A DNA stretch of 64,000 nt, taken from assembly GCA_002917775.1 (NCBI GenBank), contig KZ627151.1:322607-386606 (forward strand), written 5' to 3'. Positions 31,048 through 41,589 of this stretch are shown here, piece by piece. The notes beneath the pieces were generated by a model. The model saw nothing but the letters and a program-made list of their open reading frames with translations. It ran no database searches and was not told the origin of the DNA. A program made the position numbers and the translations under genes. Each line of letters begins with the position of its first letter. Position 1 is the stretch's first letter. This DNA comes from Glaciozyma antarctica PI12 (lineage: Eukaryota > Basidiomycota > Microbotryomycetes > Kriegeriales > Camptobasidiaceae).

Positions 31048-33410
31048 ATGTTTTCGTACGCTCACGCAGTCCATACGCGCACCTCACGCTGACTTTTTCC
31101 CATGTGGCAGCGGCTACCCCATCTCCTCCCCGTCCTCCTACTCTGCCGACACCTCCTTCCTCCAACGCCGCCAACAGCAACAGTCCACCTCCCCACCCAC
31201 ATCTTCAGCGCACGAACCAGAGGAACGCGGCCGGCGTCGGACGCGCAGGAGCGCGAAGCGGAGCTCAGGAGGATCGGTGTACTCGATCGGCGGGAGCAGG
31301 CTCAGTCCTACACAGGAGGTGGATTCAGATGAGGACGACTACACGGAGACGGAACGGGATGAGACGGACGAGGAAGAAGCGTATCAAGGGCCTGTCGTTC
31401 CTCTCTCCTACAAGCAGGCACTCCTCAACCCGCCCCCACCTCCTCACCACCGCCCCACCACCGAATCCACCCCTCTCCTTTCCTCGTCTTCCTCCAGCTC
31501 TCCCGATCGCAAACTCGACGTCCTTGGCCCGAGTGCTGCTCGCCAGGAGCTCGGAGATCGGAATCGGCTACACCCTTCCCATCTGCGGCACGCACTTCCT
31601 CGAATACTCGCTTCTCGTCGTCACTGTCGTGAGCGTTGGACACATCGGAACTGTCGAGCTGGCGGCAGCTTCCCTCGCTAGCATGACTTCAAACGTCGTG
31701 GCGCTTTCGGTCATTCAGGTGCGTGTGTTTTTGTTGGACGAAGGCAGGCAAGCGGGACGGTAGCTGATGCATTCGGTGGTTACAGGGATTCTGCACGGCA
31801 CTAGATACGCTCTGCCCTCAGGCCTACACCAGCAACCCGAAGCAGACGTCTCTCCATGCCCTGCGCACCTTCCTCATCCTTGTCGTCCTCATCATTCCTC
31901 AAGTCGTCATCTTCTTCAACTCCGAGTCGCTACTGCTCCTCCTCAAGCAGGATCCTCGCGTGGCGGAGCGGGCTGGCGTCTACCTCAAGGTGAGTGGTGC
32001 CGGAGGATTGCGAGAGGGCACGAGCTGATGAGATGCGCGGGAACGCAGGTTCTGAGCCTGGGATTGCCGGGTTACGCAGGATTTGAGTGCATGCGTCGCT
32101 GGCTTCAAGCGCAGGGTACGCTTACCTCGAAGATCAGCTTCAACTCGGCGTTTCTGACCTCTTTGCTGCTTCGCAGGCCTCATGCTCGCTCCCGTCATCA
32201 CCCTCATCGTTGCTGCACCTCTCAACGTGGTTCTCAACTACGTTCTCGTGTGGGGACCCGAACCTGTTCGCCTGGGATTCTGGGGAGCGCCGCTTGCGAC
32301 CGCCCTCTCGATGAACACCATGGTGCGTCCTTCCGAACCCACAACGCGACCGCGTCTAACCTCGTCACGCCCGCGCAGTTTGCCGTCTCAGTCGTGTACG
32401 CCTACTACTTTGCTCCAAGAGACGCGTGGGGCGGCTTCAGCTGGGCCATCTTCCACGACCTCGGGAACAACATCAGGCTTGGACTCGCAGGAGTGTGCAT
32501 GGTTGCTTCCGAGTGGTGGTGCTGGGAGATCGTCGGGCTGGCGTCGTCGTTCTTGGGTCCTACAGCTTTGGCTGCACAGTCGATCCTTCGTGCGTCGTTC
32601 TCTTTCTCTCGTCTACCCTCGCTGACGATCGACTCGCAGTCACTTCCGCCTCGCTGTTCTACCAGCTACCGTATGCGATCTCAGTAGCCGGTGCAGTTCG
32701 TGTTGGCAGTGCGTATCCTCCGATCGCTGAGCGCGAGGACTTGGACTGAGCAAGCCGCCGCAGATCTTCTCGGCGCCCAGCGCCCTCAACTCGCTCGCAC
32801 GACCTCCCGCGTCGCTATCGGAATCGCCTGCGTCGTCGCGGGCATCAACTCGCTTCTGCTCGTTCTCTGCCGGCACAGGTGCGTGGTCCCCCTCGTTCGC
32901 AGAGCGATACTGATGCCCATCGCAGTTGGGGACGCCTCTTTTCCTCTGAAGCCGACGTGATCGAGATTGTCGCTGCCATCATCCCACTCGTTGCGCTGTT
33001 TCAGCTTACGGACGGAGTGAGCGGCGCGACGGGAGGACTCCTTCGCGGTGCTGGCAAGGCCGTGCGTGTTTTCTCGCTTATTTCAAAACTCGTCGCCGAC
33101 TTCCTCCCGCGCAGCCTCTCGGGGCTCTCATCAATCTTACGAGCTACTACCTCATTGGCCTCCCCGTCGGTCTCGCTGTCGCTTTCACCGGACCCAAGCT
33201 GGGGCTCTTCGGGCTGTGGCTCGGGCTCAGTCTCGCACTCTCCTGGACCGCCTGCTTCTCAACCGTCGTCATCTGGTACGTCCTCGCTAAACCACTGAGA
33301 TAGGAACTGCAGCTGATGATTCGGATAGGCGAATGGATTGGGAGCGCGAGGCGGAGGCGGCGAGGATCAGGATGGGACTCGTCAAGCGGGATGGGGAGGA
33401 GGAGGTTTAG
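31048..33410 (+). CDS. MATE family multidrug/H+ antiporter
   Basis: Multi-pass exporter of the MATE/ERC1 type, probably vacuolar. The first coding exon is 8 nt (ATGTTTTC) and joins to SGYPISSPSSYSADTSFLQR. The hydrophilic N-tail ends with an acidic-dileucine-like sorting signal TESTPLLSSS. The membrane domain then reads SSEIGIGYTLPICGTHFLEY, VVTVVSVGHIGTVELAAASL, GFCTALDTLCPQAYTSNPKQ (classic MATE block), RTFLILVVLIIPQVVIFFNS, FHDLGNNIRLGLAGVCMVAS, EWWCWEIVGLASSFLGPTAL, AAQSILLTSASLFYQLPYAI, SVAGAVRVGNLLGAQRPQLA, LFQLTDGVSGATGGLLRGAG, KAASGALINLTSYYLIGLPV, ending GLVKRDGEEEV at 33408-33410. About nine exons. The N-tail and the membrane domain are in different frames across 31500-31545 with no obvious intron to reconcile them, so one indel is likely there. 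Confidence 0.85.
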
Positions 33411-34291
33411 TTGGTTTGCTCCTGCATTTTGCATTCTTTTATCGTTGTTGGGGCGAGGCTGTGGAGGTGGCGGTTGGGTGGGGAGGGCTGGAACGGCGGG
33501 GGCGTCGGGAGGTATGCTGCGCTCGCCGGTTCTCCGCCAGGTAGCTTTGCTGAGCGAGATCTCGACACCGGACTCGGGTTCGTGCTGCTGCTGCTTGACA
33601 TCTTACAGATATCGACTTGAGGCGGAGCGAAGGGATCTGCTCGACTACGTCCCGACGACCACGAGGATTCGGCGCTCCTTCTCCTTCGTCCACACTACCC
33701 CTTCGCTTCATGCTGCTCAGTCTGGAGGTGCTGTCGATTCACGCCGGTTCCCTACATTCCGGCTAGCTCCTTCGCCACCATCCGCCTGCGAAGTTGCTTT
33801 GAATGTGCTCGCTGACTGCCCTTGCTCGCAATAGCTGGCTCGCTCGGAGCTGTCTCTACGTGAGCGGACCGCAGGGACCTCTAGCTGGGTGCGTTGGACT
33901 CTCGTTCAGGACTCCCCAGCTGAATTTGACGGTCATCGCAGGAACAAGAACCTCCTCCGCACGACGCTTTGTGCGAGTTTCGTCTGCGCTGCACAAAGCT
34001 CTCTCGTAGAAGGAGGCTTAGATGCTTCCCTTCTATCGATGAGCGGTGCTCCTTGGGCTCCTGGACCGTGGAATACCGCACAGCTTCAGCTTGAACCTCC
34101 ACGGCCTTGATTTTTTCGCTCTCACCAGAGCTGCCTGCAAAAAAACGGTCGCGAGCTCGTTTCCAAAGCCCCAGGAGCAGCTTTCGAAGCGCAAAAAGAG
34201 TGGGAGACCGCGAAGTTGAAGCTGAGGAGGGGAGCTGGTCCAGCGGCCCTGCGGCAAAATCGTGTCTCTTCGACAGCCTGACTCACGAGCG
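33411..34291. other. Intergenic between MATE transporter and alanine aminotransferase
   Basis: 881 bp with no supported gene. Short frames on both strands show no domain, conserved motif or workable splice structure. It holds the MATE 3' end and the aminotransferase promoter. Confidence 0.45.
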
Positions 34292-36199
34292 ATGACCCGC
34301 TCTTCCTTCTTCACCATAAGAAGCACTCTCCCCCGGACTTCTCCCCTTCACCTCTCCCCCCGCTCCTCCCCCTTCACCACCTCCTCCAGCATGCGCGACC
34401 CAAATTTTCGGGTCATGAACCCTTCCAGCATCAACAAGGCCGTCCAGGAGGCGCAGTACGCCGTGCGCGGCGCGATTCCTTTGAGGGCGGACGAGCTACG
34501 GGAGCAACTGGAGGAGGGGAGGGGATCGCTGCCGTTCGACAAGATCGTTAGCTGCAACATCGGCAACCCTCAGCAGCTCGACCAGAAGTCTCTCACCTTC
34601 CTGCGCCAAGTGAGTGCCGTTTTTCTTTTTCTAAAGAGCTAAGACGGCGAGGGTGCTGGGCGGGAGAGAGCTGGAAGAGGTCTGCTCGAGGTGGAGGGGC
34701 GGTGGGAGCGGATGGCTAACCTCGCCACACGAGAGCTGGAGGGGGATCGGGAGACGATGGTGCTCGGTCTTTTTGCGAATCGAAAGAGCTTGTTGAAGTG
34801 GGAACTGCTTTGCTGACTGGGACTCTTGCTCCTCCTGAACAGATCGCGTCCCTCACCGAATACCCCGACCTCATCGACCACCCGGAAGCCTCCAAGATCT
34901 ACCCGGCAGATGCTCTCGCCCGCGCCAGATCCCTCATGTCCGATATCGGGAGCACGGGAGCGTACTCGCATTCCATGGGTGTGCCTGCGATCCGCAAGCG
35001 TGTCGCCAAGTTCATTGAGGGTGAGTCAAAAGTCGTAGCGGAGGATGCGCCCGAGGAGAGCTGGAGCTGACTTGGGGCCGTTATAGAGCGCGACGGCTAC
35101 CCCTCCCACCCTTCCAAGATCTACCTCACCGCCGGAGCGTCTACAGGCGTGTCGAACCTCATGCAGATCCTCATCTCCTCGCCCTCCGACGGCGTCCTTA
35201 TTCCCATCCCCCAATACCCCCTCTACACCGCCGCCCTCGCTCTCAACTCTGCCCGCCCCGTCCCGTACTACCTCCAAGAGTCGTCCGATTGGGGTCTCGA
35301 CATTGATTAGACTCGACGAGGAGTCGCGGAGGCGCGCGCGGAGGGAACGGTGCTCAAGGCGATGGTCGTGATCAACCCTGGAAACCCGACGGGCAACTGC
35401 CTCTCGCAGAAGGACATGAGTGACATCGTCCGGCTCTGCTACGACGAGAAGCTTGTCCTCTTCGCCGACGAGGTGTACCAGGACAACATCTACCACCCTG
35501 AAAAGCCCTTCGTCTCGTTCAAGAAGGCGCTGCACGACATGGGATCGCCCTACGCGGAGAACCTCGAGCTCGTTTCGTTCCACTCGATCTCCAAGGGGCA
35601 GACGGGCGAGTGCGGAAGGCGCGGAGGCTACTTTGAGCTCTGCAACTTCTCGCCCGAGGCGGAGGAGCAGATCTACAAGCTTGCGTCGATTCAGCTCTGC
35701 CCCTCGCTGGGAGGCCAGATCGGAGTCGACGTGCTTGTGTCCCCGCCGAAGGAGGGAGAGGAGAGCTACGCGCTCTGGACGTCGGAGCGACAGCAGATCG
35801 TCGATAGGCTCAAGCACCGGAGCGAGACGCTCGAGAAGGCGTTCAACGAGCTGGAGGGAGTTAGCTGCAACCCTGCCGAGGTGCGTACTTCTCTCACCTC
35901 AACAACAAAAGCTGCTCGCTAACTCGTCGTCGAACTCGCAGGGTGCGATGTACCTCTTCCCGACCATCACGATTCCCGAAAAGGCCATCGCCGCCGCCAA
36001 AGCAGCTGGATCGCAGCCCGACGCCTTCTACGCGCTTCGTCTTCTTGAAGCGACGGGCATCTGCGTCGTCCCTGGGTCCGGGTTCGGGCAGAAGCCTGGG
36101 AGTTGGCACTTCCGCACGACGTTCCTCGCACCTGGAGTGGAGGAGTACGTTCGACGGCTGAAGGGATTCCACGAGGCGTTTATGGCCGAGTTCAAGTAG
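34292..36199 (+). CDS. ALT1: Alanine aminotransferase, with one in-frame stop
   Basis: PLP-dependent enzyme converting alanine and 2-oxoglutarate to pyruvate and glutamate. Start MTRSSFFTIRSTLPRTSPLH is a probable mitochondrial presequence (Ser/Arg/Thr-rich, no acids). Core blocks: MNPSSINKAVQEAQYAVRGA, FDKIVSCNIGNPQQLDQKSL, ASKIYPADALARARSLMSDI, GSTGAYSHSMGVPAIRKRVA, KIYLTAGASTGVSNLMQILI, VLIPIPQYPLYTAALALNSA, AMVVINPGNPTGNCLSQKDM, VLFADEVYQDNIYHPEKPFV, and the PLP-lysine motif SFHSISKGQTGECGRRGGYF. It ends FHEAFMAEFK at 36197-36199. Within ESSDWGLDID-x-TRRGVAEARA, position x is a TAG (35308-35310) where family members have Glu; GAG differs from it by one base. The rest is intact, so this is a sequencing error, a null allele, or (less likely) read-through. 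Four exons. Confidence 0.9.
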
Positions 36200-36586
36200 T
36201 TGGGCTGGCGGATCCTTGAGGGAATATATTGATGAGAAGGAGTTGGGGCCGGACTGCTCTCTTCGCTCGCTCTCGGCTCGTTGAATCTCCTGATCGTCGC
36301 CACTGCTCGAAACACCCTGTACAGCCACTTCTTCTCCCTCGCAACCAACCTCCTCTTCCAAACGCTCTCCTTGCTCCGTTGGTCCTTTAGCCTTCTTCCG
36401 AGTCGGTTGGCGGGATCATGGTGCGTATGCCCCTCCGGATTGATTGAGAGCGTTCTCACACGCCCTGTTCAGCTTATAAAGAACGACGAAAGAAGGGAAG
36501 CGCGCAAGCTTGTGAAGACGAATGAGGGGACAAGGCGCGCAACTCCGCGGCAGACGCCTCTTGCTCTCCTACCACCACCCTCGACC
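36200..36586. other. Intergenic, aminotransferase to lipase
   Basis: 387-bp spacer between same-strand genes; an open frame upstream of the lipase ATG continues in the same phase from 36281 but lacks motifs and is taken as 5' leader. Confidence 0.4.
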
Positions 36587-39233
36587 ATGGCAGCCGTTCT
36601 AAGCGCCTTGACCAACCTCCCTACGCCAGACTCGTCTGAGCCGGAAGTCAACTTGCCTGGCTACGAGTTCGTCAGGCTCCCTCAGCTGAACGAACTCAAG
36701 CTCGACCCGGTCCAGCGCGCCACGCTCGCCGTCCACGCTGGAGACCTTCGCCACACTCGCAAGGCCCAGCAAGTCGAGGGGGGAGCTCATGGGACCGACT
36801 GGGCGAGGAACAGCACTCTGTGAGCTCTCTCCCGTCCACCTTCCTAGCGTCGGCTTCTCGCTGGAAAGCGGTCCAGGCGGTTGATCACTCGAGCTGACGG
36901 TGTATGAAAAGCTACTCGTTTGTGAGGAGCGTCTTTATGACTGTGAAAGGGGTGAGGTGCTTCAATCATTTGCGAGAGTCACTGCTGATCCATCCGTCGC
37001 ACCATCTTCTCCTCCCGCTTCCTCTCGCTCCGCCTGCAGATCATCTTTGCGCTCCTCTCCAATCCGAGCGCTCCTCTCACTGATCCGGTCGGCTTCATGT
37101 ACGGTTGCCTCAGTGAGTCCAGACTCTCGTTGCGGGTGCGAGAACTAGGCTGATGCCGCCCTTCGCACAGGCTACACCATCGTCTTCGCCGCCCTCATCG
37201 CGTTCCAGATCGGTCTCGCTTTCGTCAAGATGCTTCACCTTGACCTCGCCTTTCGCTGGTTCGGTGACAAGTACGCCGGAGGGGTGGTGAGTCGTCCTCT
37301 CTCGCTCGCTCGCGTCGGGGGGGCGTCGCTGACGACGAAGCACGAACAGAGCTTCGTCAACTGGGGTGGAGCGGAGATGTTTGACAGCAAGGACACCGTT
37401 CTCCGTGCGAGGGAAGTTCTCGGCGCCGGTTCGTTTCCTTGCGCCCAGACCAGCGAGCGAGCATTGACGAGCCCTTCGTAGGACCTCCTCCTCACTGCCA
37501 CACAAAGTTCGACCCGTCTCAGGACAACGAGTTCACTAGCGAGGCTATCGAGCAAAAGATTGGGAGCGTTCGCACGAAGGTGAGCCGTCTCTCTGGCTTC
37601 GCACGCTCCGGTTGCTAAAGGCTTCGGAAACCAGTTCTTCGATCTCGACTGCGCGCGTGCGCTCCTCCTCATGAGTTCCATTATGTACGAGCGCAAGGAG
37701 GAATGGGTTCAGCGCGCTGCCGACTACAAGAGCTGGAGCGAGGTCTTGCTGCTCAAAAGTGAGGAGGCGATTTACGAGAAGGTTGGCTTTCATCCTCGGC
37801 CTCCGAAGCCTCGTACTTACGGTCGTGTTCCCAGGCCAAGCTCTGGGGCGTTCGCTTTGCTTCGATCTCTGACTTCGTCTCAGTCGGAGGAACGTTTACG
37901 GGAGCTTTCTACTCGGCGAAAGGCGCGAGAGAGGCTCCGTGGGTCGTCGTCGTCTTCAAAGGTACGCTGCCGGCTATCTCGGCCTTGCTTTCAGGTCGCT
38001 GACGTGATGAATGTAGGAACGTCGCCGGAGAACTTTAGGGAATGGCTTATCGACGCGACGTTTGCAAAGGAGGACGCGAAGGACTACCTCTGGGGAGCTG
38101 CTCACCAAGGGTTCGTCCGAAATTGTGCACCGCACTCTTCGAACTGTGACTGATTCGCACTTGCAGTTTCTACACGACGTTGTTCCCTGCAAACGGCTCT
38201 CAAGTCCCTTTCCTTCCCTACCGTCGAATCTACGAAGCACTTGGTGCAATCGGGCGCCAGCTCAGCAGGGAGACGGGAGGGAAGAATGTCAATCTCTTCG
38301 TCTCGGGCCACTCGCTCGGTGCGGGCCTTGCGTGCGTTCTCTTCCTTCCTTGCCTCTCCCGACGCTAACAGCTTCCACTTCGCAGGAGCCTCTTCTATTC
38401 GAGGCTGCTCACTCACCCTCCGCCCAAGTCGGACCGCCTCATCCTCCGCGACGCCTACGTCTTCGGTTGCCCCTCGGTCGGCGACGCGGAGTTCTGCGCT
38501 GGGTTCGAGAAGGCTATGCACGAGTACGTCTTCGTTCCTCGCCCGCAATCCACAGCTCAAACTGAATCACGCTCGCAGACACAAGAACGGCAACAAGAAC
38601 TTCTTCCGCATCTCCAACGATCGCGACGTCGTCGCCACAGTTCCGCCTGGTCTCGCCGTTCGTCCCCTCTCCCATCTCTCTCGGGCAAAGGGCTGAGAAA
38701 CTTTCCTTGCAGACGGACCGGGTCAGTCGCATGGCTCTCATAGCTCTCAATCCTCAATCGAACTACGGAGAACTCGGCGTCGAAGTCCACCTCGCTCCGA
38801 AGAACTACAACGCGCCCTTCTTCCACCTCCATGCCAACGCTCAGCCCGGTACCGAGGTTCTCGTCGTCGAGGATATCGAGGGGAAGAAGGCGAGCTCGTT
38901 CCATTCTCACGAATCGCGCTCGCTAACTCGAAACGATCGCAGGTCGACTACGAGCTCTTCGGCACCCGTCGTCGCCCCACTCATCCCCTCTCCATCTTCC
39001 TCGACTTCGAAGCTCTCTTCCCCTGGCTCGGCGACCACGCTCCTCCTGCCTACTGGGTCCGTTCCTCCCTCGTTCCTCGCATCGCATGCTGATGAATTCG
39101 GATGCAGAGCTCGCTGGCGAAGATGCAGGGAGAGGGGAGGCCGGGGGAACGTGATCCTGAGTTTACGCATGGGCAGGATAGGCTGGGGCTGCCGACGCCG
39201 GGGAGAAAGCGCGAGGAGGAGGAGGAGGATTAG
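36587..39233 (+). CDS. Class-3 lipase family protein, membrane-associated
   Basis: Alpha/beta-hydrolase of the lipase class-3 family, likely acting on acylglycerols. Start MAAVLSALTNLPTPDSSEPE at 36587. Hydrophobic segments near the N-terminus (YTIVFAALIAFQIGLAFVKM) suggest one or two membrane helices. The catalytic domain has KFFDLDCARALLLMSSIMYE, WVVVVFKGTSPENFREWLID, ATFAKEDAKDYLWGAAHQGF and the nucleophile elbow NLFVSGHSLGAGLASLFYSR (G-H-S-L-G). FGCPSVGDAEFCAGFEK and FFRISNDRDVVATVPPGLA supply the region with the catalytic Asp. A C-terminal extension (NYGELGVEVHLAPKNYNAPF, HPLSIFLDFEALFPWLGDHA) ends in a Glu run at 39233. About twelve exons, all consistent. Fungal homologues of this long form are common but poorly characterised. 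Confidence 0.85.
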
Positions 39234-39468
39234 GGAGAGGGTAGTTCGCTTGCTTGCGGTGGTATGTGAATGAACGACTGTTCTGACGTCCTGCTGCGAC
39301 TCGCCGGTGAATCGAATGGAGCGACACTGTGCGAATCCTGCGAAGGTACAACTCTCGTCTCGCTCCTTTGTCCTAAACGTGCCTGCTCAGCGGCGATGCC
39401 CTACAACGAACGATTACGATTGCGAATTAATCCTCGAAGCCCCCATGCACAATAACAATACCATCCCC
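39234..39468. terminator. Convergent 3' region lipase / disordered protein
   Basis: This 235-bp convergent spacer contains both transcript ends; nothing else is seen. Confidence 0.35.
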
Positions 39469-41187
39469 TCAATACGTCCTCTCTGGCCACACCCAAGCCT
39501 CCTCCATCGAAACCACCGCCCTCGCCCCCGCCCCCTCCCTCAGCACCGCACTACTAACCGCCTTCCTCAACAACCTCGGTACCGGCGGAACCTTCTCCTC
39601 CTCCTCCTTGTACGCTTTTCCCAGCCAGGCGTTCGATGCCCGCTCCCGTAGCCCTCCGAACCATGTTGGCGCGGCCACCTGAGCTCGGTCTAGTTTCCGA
39701 ACCCTCGTCCGCCGAGGCTTGCGAGGGAGGTCCTCCTCGTCGTCGTACTCCCTCCTCCCCGCTTCCGGCGGGACGATCTCGCCGCCCAGGGAAAAACTCT
39801 GGTACCCTCCCCGCGCAGCACCGTTCCCCTCGGCCGTCAAAGAGATACTAGGATCCGAGACGACGTGTCTCAACGATCTTTGCGCGTTCATGAGCGTCAC
39901 TCCTGGCGCCGAAGATTTACGAAGTGAGAGTGCTGGTGGCGCAGGAGGGGTAGGGGATCTCGCGCGTCGAGGGCGGGAAGGGAGAGGGGGAGGAGGGACG
40001 TCGAGAGAGGAAGCGACGTCCTGAGCCCAGAGGAGGGCGCGGGCGTAAGATTCGCTTGGTGGGGTGGAGGACGGGAGGGGAGAGGGGGTGGAGGGAGGAA
40101 GGGGAGGGGCCCAGAGGGTTAGGAGGGAGGAGAGGGAGAGGAGGGAGGAGCGGGGTCGGAGAGTTGGGGAGGGAGGGGGGAGGGGAGCGCGTGCGATGGG
40201 AGTGATGATGCGTGTGTCGGTCAATCCAGAGGACTCGAGCATCTGTGAGTGGGGAGGAGTTAGTACGGACCGGGAGGAGGGGGGAAGGGAACGCACGTCT
40301 CGCAAGGAGGAGTAGCTCGCTTCCTCTGGCGTCGATGGGGCAGCTGGCTTCGCGCGCTGCTTTGCCGGAGAACGCCCGAGTCCAAGTTGAGAGACACCGG
40401 TGCGTTTTTTCTTTGCCTCGCCCAGGGCGGAGATGGAAACAGACGTGCGGAGGGTAGGCGTTTGAGGAGGGGAGATTGACCGGGGTCGCGTAGGGGTTCG
40501 GAAGGAGTCGAACGCTGGTGGAGGAGGAGGTGGGGGTGACGAAGATCGGTTCGTGAGGTCGCCTAGGGACGTCTTTTTGGTGACGAGGACGACAGGCTCC
40601 GCTCCACGCACGACGCGACCCATCCCCGCTGAGAGTCCCGCGAACCACCGCTTGCCCTTGTCAACGCTCCGTTCCTCCGCCGTACCAGACGACGCCACCT
40701 GCTCCTTCCGTGCCAGGAGAGACTCGCGCTTCATCCTCCCCTTCTGCTCCTCGACCGCGTTCACCTTTCCTCCATTTGCCGTAGAAGTCCCTGAACCGTC
40801 CCTCATGCGACCTCCCACCCGCTCCATACTCCGACTCTTGCTAGCTGCAGCGCTCTTAGACACAGTTGGTCCTGAACGCCGCGTCGGTGCAGCTCCATAC
40901 GGTAGCTTCGGAGGGCTGGGGGTCGAGATGATCGAGTCGAAAGACGATGGCCGGGGCTTCGACCCTGTGGGGGACTTGGCGGCGGGAGAGTCGGAGCGAA
41001 GGAGGAAGGGCCGTACGTTGGAAGGTTGAGAGGGCGGTGGGGGCGGAGAGAGGGGGAGGGAGGACTGCTTGACGGTGAGAGCGCTGTCGGAGGCTGAAGT
41101 GGGGAGGGTGGAGGGATTGGGGCCTAGGTGACGGACGCAGCGGCGTGGTGTTGGTGAGTTGTGAGAGAAGGGAGGAGATGATCCCAT
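39469..41187 (-). CDS. Unknown 572-residue Ser/Pro-rich protein
   Basis: Not recognised. Single frame from MGSSPPFSHNSPTPRRCVRH (41185-41187) to EEAWVWPERTY (39469). It is very rich in Ser, Pro and Arg, with polyproline runs and candidate proline-directed phosphosites. Ordered-looking parts are SVDKGKRWFAGLSAGMGRVV, DTRIITPIARAPLPPPSPTL, SYARALLWAQDVASSLDVPP and the C-terminal AAPTWFGGLRERASNAWLGK. The GC-rich codon bias supports coding, but such composition also makes long spurious frames, so the exact exon pattern is uncertain. It may be a scaffold or cell-cycle-regulated protein, purely by composition. Confidence 0.6.
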   Translation of the reverse strand: MGSSPPFSHNSPTPRRCVRHLGPNPSTLPTSASDSALTVKQSSLPLSPPPPPSQPSNVRPFLLRSDSPAAKSPTGSKPRPSSFDSIISTPSPPKLPYGAAPTRRSGPTVSKSAAASKSRSMERVGGRMRDGSGTSTANGGKVNAVEEQKGRMKRESLLARKEQVASSGTAEERSVDKGKRWFAGLSAGMGRVVRGAEPVVLVTKKTSLGDLTNRSSSPPPPPPPAFDSFRTPTRPRSISPPQTPTLRTSVSISALGEAKKKRTGVSQLGLGRSPAKQRAKPAAPSTPEEASYSSLRDVRSLPPSSRSVLTPPHSQMLESSGLTDTRIITPIARAPLPPPSPTLRPRSSLLSLSSLLTLWAPPLPPSTPSPLPSSTPPSESYARALLWAQDVASSLDVPPPPLPSRPRRARSPTPPAPPALSLRKSSAPGVTLMNAQRSLRHVVSDPSISLTAEGNGAARGGYQSFSLGGEIVPPEAGRREYDDEEDLPRKPRRTRVRKLDRAQVAAPTWFGGLRERASNAWLGKAYKEEEEKVPPVPRLLRKAVSSAVLREGAGARAVVSMEEAWVWPERTY

Positions 41188-41589
41188 CTCTGCTGAGTTG
41201 TGGTTCAGGTGCGCGTGAGATGGAGAGAGGTTGAAGTTGAGCGAAGCGAGGTCGGGAGGTGGTCGTTGTCGGCGATGCTTTAGCTTGGGAGAAGGATGTG
41301 GTTACTGGGTCGTGAGGGTTTTCGTGTAGAGTGAGTCGTTAGATGGCGAGAGAGAGAGAGTTCAAGTTGAGAGAAGTTGAGAGAGAGGAAGGAGAAGCAG
41401 CCCACGCTCAACACAACAAACTGCCCGCGGAGGAAGGGGGGGCTGGGTTCGACCCCTCGAATGGCGGGCCGCCCCCTTGGCCAACACCCAACTGCGTCTG
41501 GTCCAGCTTGCAGCTTGCAGCTCAGCGCTCTGAGTGAGGGAAGGAGAAGCACTGAAGACCCTGAAGCTGCCAATGCCAGGCAGAGACAG
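41188..41589. other. Intergenic, upstream of the 572-residue gene
   Basis: 402 bp holding its promoter. Low-complexity gagagagag patches occur near 41350. A B-box-like gggttcgacccc at 41446-41457 was examined as part of a tRNA and rejected. Confidence 0.4.

Noticed and set aside
33411-34291. Several 60-170 codon frames between MATE and ALT1
   Set aside because: They overlap one another on both strands, lack domains and splice patterns, and look like GC-rich noise.
41446-41475. B-box-like gggttcgacccc as part of a tRNA
   Set aside because: The bases around it do not form a T-stem, and no matching acceptor stem or A box is present at the right distance.
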